In this document: positions 23,676-31,000 of the stretch, one piece after another | Layout: every line of letters begins with the position of its first letter | Numbering within the stretch: position 1 is the stretch's first letter | Source of the DNA: Bacteroidaceae bacterium | GTDB taxonomy: Bacteria; Bacteroidota; Bacteroidia; Bacteroidales; Bacteroidaceae | DNA: 33,157 nucleotides | NCBI GenBank assembly: GCA_024697785.1 | Contig: JAILEU010000201.1 | Location: forward strand, 1-33,157 | Reading direction: 5' to 3' | Made by a program: the position numbers and the translations under genes | Notes under the pieces: model-generated | Database searches by the model: none | Told to the model about the DNA's origin: nothing | The model's input: only the letters and a program-made list of their open reading frames with translations

Positions 23676-23784
23676 GATTTATGTAGATTTATGTAGATTT
23701 ATGTAGTTATTTGGGGGTATCTACATAGAACAACATGCAATCTATCAACGCACTAATCAATTCCATGTAGATATGTAGATATTT
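23676..23784. repeat. 10-bp GATTTATGTA array with inverted TCTACAT partners
   Basis: Three contiguous GATTTATGTA units occupy 23676-23705. ATCTACATA follows at about 23719, and two ATGTAGATAT-type copies lie near 23764-23784. Inverted copies allow several alternative hairpins in the region upstream of the leucine-rich repeat gene. Confidence 0.7.
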
Positions 23785-23884
23785 TTTTAAGTTAAGGAGA
23801 GGAAACAAGCACATCTTCTTTCATGACCTTTGTGGCACGATTACACCACCAGAAACACTTTTTCCTTATTATTTCGTTCATTAC

Positions 23885-23916
23885 TTTGCACGTTCCCATT
23901 TTTATCACTATCTTTG
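23885..23916 (+). promoter_or_regulatory. Promoter of the leucine-rich repeat gene
   Basis: TTTG (23885-23888), a 20-bp spacer and TATCTTTG (23909-23916) match the Bacteroidetes consensus exactly. The expected start near 23922 leaves about 55 nt before the ATG at 23978. Confidence 0.85.
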
Positions 23917-23977
23917 CCCCGAAGTTTTTTAAGAAAAAAAACGCGATTATAAACTTTAACCTTCCATTCATACGTTT

Positions 23978-25558
23978 ATGAAAAAACAAATCATTTTCTT
24001 TAAGACATCTTTGATGCGGGCAGCGGTAGCGCTGTTCGCGGGCTTGCTGACCTTCGCCGAGGCGCGGGCCGACGTAGTGATCAACGAAGAGAATTTCCCT
24101 GACAAGAACTTCCGCCGTTGGCTGTCAGGACAGAACTATGGCGCTGACGGTGTGCTTACGGATGAAGAATTATCTGGTATTACGGAAATGAGTGTTACCA
24201 ACCTTAGCATCCAGTCGTTGAAGGGAATAGAATTCTTTACGGCGCTACAGTATTTATGGTGCTACGATAACAAACTTACCTCATTGGATGTGTCGAGCTG
24301 TACGGCATTGAGTGTGTTATCTTGCTTTACGAACAAGCTTACCTCGCTGGATGTGTCAGGCTGTACGTCGCTGCGGTCTTTATGGTGCTATAAGAACAAA
24401 CTTGCCTCGCTGGATGTATCGAAGAACACGGCGCTAGAATCGTTACGTTGCTTTGAGAACCAGCTTACCTCATTGGATGTATCGAAGAACACAGCGCTTA
24501 AAGAGTTATATTGTTATTGTAACCAGCTTCAGGGCACAGCCATGGACGGTCTGATTGCCAGCCTGCCGAATCAGGAAAACGCAGAAATCTATATTTACGT
24601 AAAAGCTTACAGAGTTTTGGGATTGAGTAAGCCTGACGGCAATGTATTTACCGAGGATAATGTCAACGCGGCGAATGCCAAAGGATGGACGGTACTATAT
24701 TATAAGGATGCCAAAGGATGGAAGGAGTACAATAGTGGTGGGGCTATCGTGGTGATTAACGAGGAGAACTTCCCGGACGAGAACTTCCGCAGCTATCTGT
24801 TAGAACAGGACTATGGCGCTGACGGTGTGATTACGGGTGAAGAATTACCTGATATTAAGGTAATAAATGTTTACGAGCATGGCATTAAATCGCTGAAGGG
24901 AATAGAATTCTTCAAGGAGATGAAACAATTATTTTGTGCTTATAATCAGATTTCCTCGCTGGATGTGTCGGGCTTTCCGGCGCTGCAATACTTAGATTGT
25001 GCTTATAACCAGCTAACCTCGCTGGATGTGTCAGGCTTTACGGCGCTGGGGATTTTATGGTGCGACAATAACCAGCTTACCTCATTGGATGTTTCGGGCT
25101 GTACGGCGCTACAGTTGTTTCACTGTAATGTGAACCAGCTTACCTCTTTGGATGTGTCGGGCTGTCCGGCGCTGGAACAGTTATATTGCTATGGAAACCA
25201 ACTTCGCGGCGCAGCTATGAACGGCTTGATTGCCAGCCTGCCGAATCAGGAAGGGAAAAACGCAAAGCTCTATGTTTACGCAGAAGATTACGAAACAGCA
25301 AAGCTGGCTGAGCCTGACGGCAACGTGTGTAGTAAGGATAATGTCGCCGCAGCGAAAGCGAAAGGCTGGTCGGTGGGGTATTATGATAAGGACTACAACT
25401 GGAAGGAGTACGCAGGTGACGACGGAAGCCGCGTGGACGGCATCAAGACCCCAGAGGCCGACGGCAAGTGGTACGACCTCACGGGAAGGCGCCTCGACGG
25501 CAAACCCGCACGGACAGGAATCTACGTGAAGGACGGAAGGAAGGTTCTTGTGAAATAA
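23978..25558 (+). CDS. Internally duplicated leucine-rich repeat surface protein
   Basis: 526 residues with a signal peptide to about residue 31. Two copies of one module (about 33-252 and 258-478) each have a cap VVINEENFPD..F, an EF-hand-like loop (DYGADGVITGEEL in copy 2), and Cys-rich LRRs of exactly 21 residues. The LTSLDVS motif recurs at 100, 121, 142 and 163, then 325, 346, 367 and 388. Each module closes with a beta segment (PDGNV..DNV..A.AKGW.V.YY). The repeat resembles the InlJ-type cysteine LRR of bacterial adhesins. The C-terminus WYDLTGRRL..GIYVKDGRKVLVK is a sorting-type tail like that of the giant protein. Base composition is visibly more AT-rich than in the hydrolase genes around it, hinting at separate origin. 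Likely role is adhesion or ligand binding. Confidence 0.88.
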   Translation: MKKQIIFFKTSLMRAAVALFAGLLTFAEARADVVINEENFPDKNFRRWLSGQNYGADGVLTDEELSGITEMSVTNLSIQSLKGIEFFTALQYLWCYDNKLTSLDVSSCTALSVLSCFTNKLTSLDVSGCTSLRSLWCYKNKLASLDVSKNTALESLRCFENQLTSLDVSKNTALKELYCYCNQLQGTAMDGLIASLPNQENAEIYIYVKAYRVLGLSKPDGNVFTEDNVNAANAKGWTVLYYKDAKGWKEYNSGGAIVVINEENFPDENFRSYLLEQDYGADGVITGEELPDIKVINVYEHGIKSLKGIEFFKEMKQLFCAYNQISSLDVSGFPALQYLDCAYNQLTSLDVSGFTALGILWCDNNQLTSLDVSGCTALQLFHCNVNQLTSLDVSGCPALEQLYCYGNQLRGAAMNGLIASLPNQEGKNAKLYVYAEDYETAKLAEPDGNVCSKDNVAAAKAKGWSVGYYDKDYNWKEYAGDDGSRVDGIKTPEADGKWYDLTGRRLDGKPARTGIYVKDGRKVLVK

Positions 25559-25691
25559 GTGAATATACAGCTGCGTTATTCCCTCCCCTCCTCATCATCT
25601 ATGATAGCACGAACTGTAGAGAAATCGATACAAGCAGACTTCAATAAAAAGAAGGCGCTATCGTTTTGCTTGGTCCCGCTAAAAAGTTGAT

Positions 25692-26681
25692 ATGAAAAAA
25701 TTGTTTGCAATCTCCCTGCTGCTCTTGCTGACATCCCACGTGATGTCGCGCGAAAGCTTTGTGTGCTGCACAAGTGGCGAATACGCATCTCTTATGATGA
25801 GCGACGAAGGCATCGTGCAGAAAGAGGGTATTATTGATTACCTGAACTCCGCCCAGCTCACCCGCGTGACAACGTTTCAGAGCGATTCCGCACGGGCTTT
25901 TCAGGGAATGGCCATCTATGGCGACTATCTCGTCAGCGTGCAGAACAAGGGGATAGCTACCATCTATCACCTGCCGGAGATGAAGAAGGTGAGCCCAACC
26001 TTCCCCTTAGGCTCTTTTGCGGATTACAATCATGCCAACGTGGCAGCTTTCGGCGTGGAGAAATACAGGAAGAAGGACCCCATGCCCGTCCTCTATGTCT
26101 CCCAAGCTTATAGGAAACCCGTCAACGGCAAGAAGGACCTCTGCTACGTGGAGCGTCTGGGCCTCAACGGCAGCAGCAAGACTGTGCAGACGATTATGCT
26201 CGACGACGACACACACCTCTTCGGCTATGCCCTGCAATGGACCATTGATGCGGAGAACCGCCGCCTCATCGGTTTTGGGAACACCGAGGGGAACTTTGGC
26301 GTAAACAACGAACTGCGCCTCATCATCTTCCCCCTGCCAAAACTCAGCAAAGGCAAGGAGGTACACCTCAAGGCAAGCGATGCCATCGACTGCTACACCC
26401 TGCAGCAGTTCGACCCCCGCTATCCGCATCAGGTCGTTGGGCAAGGCGCCTGTGTCCGCGACGATTATCTGATTTTGCCCACAGGCTTCGGCGAAAAAGA
26501 CACACCCAGCATCATCTACGTATGGGACCTGAATAAAAAGACATTAGCCGCTGCCATCGACCTGCGTGGCAAGCTCGACCACGAAATGGAAGATGCGGAC
26601 TTCTACCAGGGCGAACTCTACATCCAAACCAACGGCGCCGGCCTCGTGAAACTTCAGGAGATAAAAGACGGAAACAAATGA
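25692..26681 (+). CDS. Secreted protein of unknown function, possibly beta-propeller
   Basis: 329 residues with a signal peptide (about 1-19). I do not recognise the family with confidence. Repeating short beta-strand patterns such as GMAIYGDYLVSVQNKGIATIYHL, PMPVLYVSQAY, LQWTIDAENRRLIGFGN and DDYLILPTGFG recur about every 45-50 residues, which suggests a beta-propeller. No catalytic motif stands out. The stop codon overlaps the next start (ATGA at 26678-26681), so it is translationally coupled to the CE1-like esterase and probably works on the same substrate or complex. No clear promoter is visible in the 133-bp gap before it, so it may be read from the leucine-rich repeat transcript. Confidence 0.75.
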   Translation: MKKLFAISLLLLLTSHVMSRESFVCCTSGEYASLMMSDEGIVQKEGIIDYLNSAQLTRVTTFQSDSARAFQGMAIYGDYLVSVQNKGIATIYHLPEMKKVSPTFPLGSFADYNHANVAAFGVEKYRKKDPMPVLYVSQAYRKPVNGKKDLCYVERLGLNGSSKTVQTIMLDDDTHLFGYALQWTIDAENRRLIGFGNTEGNFGVNNELRLIIFPLPKLSKGKEVHLKASDAIDCYTLQQFDPRYPHQVVGQGACVRDDYLILPTGFGEKDTPSIIYVWDLNKKTLAAAIDLRGKLDHEMEDADFYQGELYIQTNGAGLVKLQEIKDGNK

Positions 26682-27541
26682 AAAAGATATTATCAACCTT
26701 CATCGCCGTCATTTTCTGCGGCATGTTTGCCACAGCCGCAGAACCCGTCCTTGATTCCCTGAAGATTCAAGGCCAGATACGCCGCTTCTGGATCTACCTG
26801 CCAGAAGGCGTACAGCAGGATGCGCCGCTGGTGTTCGTGCTGCACGGCTATAGCAATCCAGGTAAGAAAGAGACGTGGATGAACAAGGCTGCGGAGAAGC
26901 ATAAATTCGCGGTATGCGTACCTCATGGATGGAAAGACCCTAAAGGCAAGCCATCGTGGAATGTCGGCTATCCCTTTCAGGCAGGATGGAAAGTCAATGA
27001 AGTGGCCGGTATGGAAAAACTCGCCAAATATGTGCAGAAGAAGTACCATCTCAGCCGCAAGAATACGTTCATGACGGGCATGTCTAACGGCGGAGAGATG
27101 TGCTACCTAACTGCCTACAGCAAGCAGCATACGTTCAAGGCCGTGGCTCCCGTCTCGGGTTTGACCATGGAATGGATCTACCGCACCATGGAAGCTCCGC
27201 GCCCCATGCCCCTCTTCGAGATTCACGGCACGGACGACCACACCTCGGAATGGGGTGGCGACCTTGAGAACAAAGGCGGTTGGGGCGCCTACATGTCCGT
27301 GCCTATTGCCATCGGCTATTGGATTGCCAAAAACAAGTGCGAGTGCGAAACCGTCGAGCACGTCGAAGGACTCAACAAAGAGAATGGCCGCTCCATCATT
27401 AAGCATAAGTACACCGGCGGCCCAACGGGCTGCGAGGTCTGGCTCTACGAAGTCGTAAAGGGGCCCCACAGCTGGTTCGACAACGACATCGATACCGGCG
27501 AAGAGATATGGTCTTTTTTCAGTAAATACATAGAGTATTAA
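26678..27541 (+). CDS. CE1-like secreted esterase (feruloyl/PHB-depolymerase superfamily)
   Basis: 287 residues with a signal peptide of about 20. The fold is an alpha/beta hydrolase: an oxyanion motif VFVLHGYSNPG (53-62), nucleophile Ser136 in GMSNGGE, an acid in HGTDD (Asp186 or Asp187) and His264 in KGPHSWF. Family relatives include feruloyl and acetyl-xylan esterases and LpqC/PhaC-depolymerase-like proteins, so ester side groups on plant polysaccharide are the likely target. Specificity cannot be decided from sequence. It starts inside the stop of the preceding gene and its own stop codon forms part of the terminator stem shared with the convergent GH2 gene. Confidence 0.85.
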   Translation: MKKILSTFIAVIFCGMFATAAEPVLDSLKIQGQIRRFWIYLPEGVQQDAPLVFVLHGYSNPGKKETWMNKAAEKHKFAVCVPHGWKDPKGKPSWNVGYPFQAGWKVNEVAGMEKLAKYVQKKYHLSRKNTFMTGMSNGGEMCYLTAYSKQHTFKAVAPVSGLTMEWIYRTMEAPRPMPLFEIHGTDDHTSEWGGDLENKGGWGAYMSVPIAIGYWIAKNKCECETVEHVEGLNKENGRSIIKHKYTGGPTGCEVWLYEVVKGPHSWFDNDIDTGEEIWSFFSKYIEY

Positions 27542-27570
27542 GCGACCGAGTTTACCCGCTCGGTCGCTTA
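27539..27570. terminator. Bidirectional terminator between convergent genes
   Basis: TAAGCGACCGAG (27539-27550) and CTCGGTCGCTTA (27559-27570) are a perfect 12-bp inverted repeat with an 8-nt loop. The first three bases are the stop codon of the esterase gene. The GH2 stop lies 7 bp beyond the right arm, so one hairpin serves both converging transcripts. Confidence 0.88.
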
Positions 27571-27577
27571 ATATATG

Positions 27578-30500
27578 TCAGCGGACAGGGCGGATGACGT
27601 AGGTGTAAGCATAGTCGCCATAAGGCATTTGATACTCAGCTCTTGGCCAGGCGCCCCAACTGTTGACACAGCCGAGGCCGAACTGCCCCTTGTCGATGCT
27701 CACCACGGTGAAAGGCCTCTCCATCAGGTCGCCGCTATGACGCTGCGCCTTGTTGACGCCGTCGTCCAAGTCGCTTTGCAGGTAGTTCAGCGCCGTAGCG
27801 TTCAACGGCTCTGTGCCGTAGAACTCAAGACCCTTTCCTGCGCCGTTCAGCACTTTCCAATAGCGGACACCCGTGTGGTTGCCGTTTTCCTGCGGACGGA
27901 TATAGGGGAAGAACTGCTCGGCAACCGTCTGCTTGTAGTGTGCCACCATCTGGTCGCTCTCGCGGTCGGCATAGCACTCGCCTGGACCCTTGCCGTAATA
28001 ATCGACGCTGACGTACTCCTTCGGCATCACCAGCTGCATGCCAAAGCGGAAGAGATTGGGCTTCTCCCTCAGCGGCTCAACGACCTCCTGCGGACGACGG
28101 ACACGACGGTCACCCTGCGCCATTTGCGGCATCGGCTCCTGCTCGAACTTCACGTTGGCCTCCAGATTCTGGTTGACGATAAGCTGCCCATCGGGCGTGA
28201 CGATGTACTTCAGATGGAGCACAGCCTCCAGAAGCCGCAGCTCGTAGTCGGCCGTGACGACATAGCTGCCGTCCTGCTGCTCGCCCTTGAACGAGCCGCG
28301 CTTCAGCCTTAGGCCTGGGTTCTCCCACACGCGGAAACGCGTCTGCAGGTTAGCGCCGAAATCATTGTCCGTCGGAGCACGCCAGAAGTTGGGCATCAGG
28401 CTGTAGCCATTCTCCAGCATGGGCTTGCCATCAACATCGATATAATCGACAAAGCCCGTCCTGCGGTTCCACGTCACCGTCAGACCGCCGGCGTTGACAA
28501 TCAGGCACGAGTTGTCTTCGATGACATCGCTGACGCTGCCCTTCGCCTTTGCCTCAGCCACGATGCCTTCGACCGTGGGATAGGCATACTCCGTGAGGTT
28601 GAACTGCTCGTGGGCCACCATCTGGTCTTTCTTCATCAGCGGCTCGGCCTCCTTCAGACGGAACTCAACGGTAAGCAGATACTCCTTGTCGCCGTCGGTC
28701 GGCGCCTTGAAGCCAGGCAGCGTCACGACCTTCTTCTGCTGGGCAGCCACAGGCAGCTTGTCCAGCGTTCCCTCTGCCACGGGTTCTCCGTCGGCCAACA
28801 CCGTCCAACACAGATAGTAGTTGCTGAGGTCGGTAAAGAAGTTCTCGTTGAAGACTTCTATCTGTCCCTTGGCCAGATTCTTGGCCGTAGCATGGATGTT
28901 CTGGTAGCAATACTTCACTTCGTAGGCCGAGGGATTGTAACGACGGTCAGGAGCGATGAAACCATTGCAGTTGAAGTTGTTGTCCGTAGCCGGATAGCGC
29001 CCGTAGTCGCCTCCGTAGGTAAAGATTTCCTTGCCCGTGATGGGGCTCTTGTCGCGCACGGCCTGATCGACGAAGTCCCAGATGAAACCGCCCTGCAGCG
29101 AGGGATATTTGCGGTAGAGGTCCCAATACTCCTTCATGCCGCCTACGCTGTTGCCCATCGCATGAGCATACTCACACTGGATGAAGGGTTTGTCAGGATT
29201 CTGGCCGCGACGCTCCACTTCGTTATAGTCGGCGTACATCGGGCAGCGGATGTCGGTGTACTCTGCGTTATATTCGTAGAGGCCGCGTTCGTACTGCACA
29301 GGACGGCTTGGGTCGTACTCCTTGATCCATTTGTAGGCAGCGATGAAGTTGGGTCCCATGCCGGCTTCGTTGCCAAGACTCCAGAAGATGATGGAGGAGT
29401 GGTTCTTGAAGTTCAACACGTTGCGCTCGTTTCGCTCCATGTGTGAGAGGGCGAAAGCGTCGTTCTTGGCCAGCGTAGTCGCGCCGTAGCCCATTCCGTG
29501 GCTCTCGATGTTGGCCTCAGCCACCAGATAAATGCCGTATTCGTCGCAGAGGTCATACCAGCGGGGGTCGTCAGGATAGTGGCAGGTACGGACGGCGTTG
29601 ACGTTTAGGTCTTTCATTATCTGGATGTCCTGCACCATGCGGCTGACGGGCACCACGTAGCCTCCGTCGGGGTCGAGCTCGTGGCGGTCGGCGCCCTTGA
29701 AGAGTACCGTCTGGCCGTTCACCAGCAGCTGGGCGTTCTTGATTTCCACCTTGCGGAAGCCTACACGCTGCGGAATAGCCTCAACGACTGTGCCGCCATC
29801 GAGAAGCTCCGTAACCAGCGTGTAGAGATAAGGCGTTTCCGCCGTCCACTTCTTGCAGCCTGCAGCCTTCAGCTGCACACTCACATCAGCTCCAGCGCCC
29901 GCCGTCTGCGTAGCAATCTGCTTGCCGTCGGCATCGCGAAGGGTGAAACGCAGCGTCCTGCCCTCGGCGCCGGTGGTCGAGGCCTTGATGTTCAGCACGC
30001 CGTTCTTGTAGGCTTTGTCGAGGTCAGGGGTGATGAAGAGGTCGGTGACGTGGGCTTTCGGACGGGCGTAGAGGTAGCACTCGCGGGCAATGCCCGTAAA
30101 GCGCCAGAAGTCCTGGTCCTCAACATACGATCCATCGCACCAGCGCATCACCTGCATGGCGATAAGGTTCTCCTCGCCCGGCTTCAGATAGGGCGTGATG
30201 TCGAACTCTGCCGCCACTTTGCTGTCCTCGCTGTAGCCCACATACTGGCCGTTGACCCATACGGAGAGGTTGCTGGTGGCTGAACCGATGTGCATATAGA
30301 CGTCCATCCCCTTCCAGTCGGCAGGGATGCGGAACGTGCGGCGATACGAGCCCGTGTAGTTGTTACGTTCCTCTATATAAGGAGGATTAGGCGTAAACTG
30401 GTTGCTGAAGGGGTAGCCGGCATTCTTGTAGATGCGGTCGCCATAGCCGAGCATCTCAAACAGGCCGGGCACGGGGAAGCGGTCCCAGCGGCTGTCGTCG

Positions 30501-30796
30501 AAATCAACGGCCTCGAAACCCTTGGGAGCTTTGTCGTGATCAACAGCGAAGTCGAATTTCCACTTGCCCTCGATAGAGAGGTAGCGGTTCGAGGCTTTCT
30601 TGCCCCAGGTGTCGTCCTTCGCTACTTCGTAGGGACGGGCGGCCTGAAGCGCCAAATCGGTTGTCTCGTAGGCGAAGAACGTCGAGCGGCTGGGCGCACG
30701 GTTCTCAGCATTCACGTTGGGGTTCATCCATTTGGGCTGGCCGAAAGCCATCACGCCCACTAAGGAGAGCCCTGCAAAAAGAAGGATTTTTTTCAT
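27578..30796 (-). CDS. GH2 beta-galactosidase, LacZ type
   Basis: 1072 residues with a signal peptide MKKILLFAGLSLVGVMAFGQ. I start at the ATG complementary to 30794-30796; a further upstream ATG lies inside the promoter. The LacZ five-domain layout is clear. A sugar-binding jelly roll (RYLSIEGKWKF, SRWDRFPVPGLFEMLGYG, YTGSYRRTFRIP) and an Ig-like domain precede the TIM barrel with FKGADRHELDPDGGY and VRTCHYPDDPRWYDLCDEYG. The acid/base is Glu477 in SLGNEAGMG and the nucleophile is Glu542 in IQCEYAHAMGNS. The C-terminal beta-galactosidase small-chain domain includes NFWRAPTDNDFG and ends in the LacZ-type NSWGAWPRAEYQMP. The full-length LacZ layout favours beta-galactosidase activity on galactosides in the periplasm. 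Confidence 0.93.
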   Translation of the reverse strand: MKKILLFAGLSLVGVMAFGQPKWMNPNVNAENRAPSRSTFFAYETTDLALQAARPYEVAKDDTWGKKASNRYLSIEGKWKFDFAVDHDKAPKGFEAVDFDDSRWDRFPVPGLFEMLGYGDRIYKNAGYPFSNQFTPNPPYIEERNNYTGSYRRTFRIPADWKGMDVYMHIGSATSNLSVWVNGQYVGYSEDSKVAAEFDITPYLKPGEENLIAMQVMRWCDGSYVEDQDFWRFTGIARECYLYARPKAHVTDLFITPDLDKAYKNGVLNIKASTTGAEGRTLRFTLRDADGKQIATQTAGAGADVSVQLKAAGCKKWTAETPYLYTLVTELLDGGTVVEAIPQRVGFRKVEIKNAQLLVNGQTVLFKGADRHELDPDGGYVVPVSRMVQDIQIMKDLNVNAVRTCHYPDDPRWYDLCDEYGIYLVAEANIESHGMGYGATTLAKNDAFALSHMERNERNVLNFKNHSSIIFWSLGNEAGMGPNFIAAYKWIKEYDPSRPVQYERGLYEYNAEYTDIRCPMYADYNEVERRGQNPDKPFIQCEYAHAMGNSVGGMKEYWDLYRKYPSLQGGFIWDFVDQAVRDKSPITGKEIFTYGGDYGRYPATDNNFNCNGFIAPDRRYNPSAYEVKYCYQNIHATAKNLAKGQIEVFNENFFTDLSNYYLCWTVLADGEPVAEGTLDKLPVAAQQKKVVTLPGFKAPTDGDKEYLLTVEFRLKEAEPLMKKDQMVAHEQFNLTEYAYPTVEGIVAEAKAKGSVSDVIEDNSCLIVNAGGLTVTWNRRTGFVDYIDVDGKPMLENGYSLMPNFWRAPTDNDFGANLQTRFRVWENPGLRLKRGSFKGEQQDGSYVVTADYELRLLEAVLHLKYIVTPDGQLIVNQNLEANVKFEQEPMPQMAQGDRRVRRPQEVVEPLREKPNLFRFGMQLVMPKEYVSVDYYGKGPGECYADRESDQMVAHYKQTVAEQFFPYIRPQENGNHTGVRYWKVLNGAGKGLEFYGTEPLNATALNYLQSDLDDGVNKAQRHSGDLMERPFTVVSIDKGQFGLGCVNSWGAWPRAEYQMPYGDYAYTYVIRPVR

Positions 30797-30835
30797 AAAC
30801 GGAACGATTTTTAAAGATGAAAATATTTTGCTGCG

Positions 30836-30866
30836 CAAAGGTAGGACAATAAAACGAAAAATGCAA
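30836..30866 (-). promoter_or_regulatory. Promoter of the GH2 gene
   Basis: On the minus strand TTG (30864-30866), a 20-bp spacer and TACCTTTG (30836-30843) fit the Bacteroidetes promoter. Transcription should begin near 30829, leaving about 33 nt before the ATG. Confidence 0.75.
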
Positions 30867-30922
30867 GGTAGAAAAAATAATTATTTCTCTCGGAAAAGAT
30901 AACATAAAAATAAAAAACATTG

Positions 30923-30930
30923 TACCTTTG
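30923..30930 (+). promoter_or_regulatory. -7 element for the GH92 gene
   Basis: TACCTTTG is a full Bacteroidetes -7 box, but no TTTG is found 19-21 bp upstream, where the sequence is A-rich. It is divergent to the GH2 promoter 80 bp away, so one regulator bound between them could control both genes. Leader length would be about 64 nt. Confidence 0.6.
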
Positions 30931-31000
30931 CAAAAACAAAAAAACGAAGTAAACCCATAGCGGAAAACTTTTTCATAAACCATAAAAAAAACATCGTAAA

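Larger units (their letters stand above)
23463..23884. other. Intergenic region with repeat arrays, no gene
   Basis: Nothing coding is convincing between the GH127/GH146 stop and the promoter of the next gene. The stretch contains a palindrome array (23485-23563), a 10-bp array with inverted partners (23676-23784) and otherwise AT-rich sequence. No standard intrinsic terminator is seen after the arabinofuranosidase; the palindromes may serve instead. Confidence 0.6.

Noticed and set aside
23792-23989. 65-codon minus-strand frame
   Set aside because: It covers the promoter and start of the leucine-rich repeat gene and shows no coding features.
30836-30838. ATG as start of the GH2 gene
   Set aside because: It overlaps the -7 box of the GH2 promoter; the signal peptide begins at 30796.
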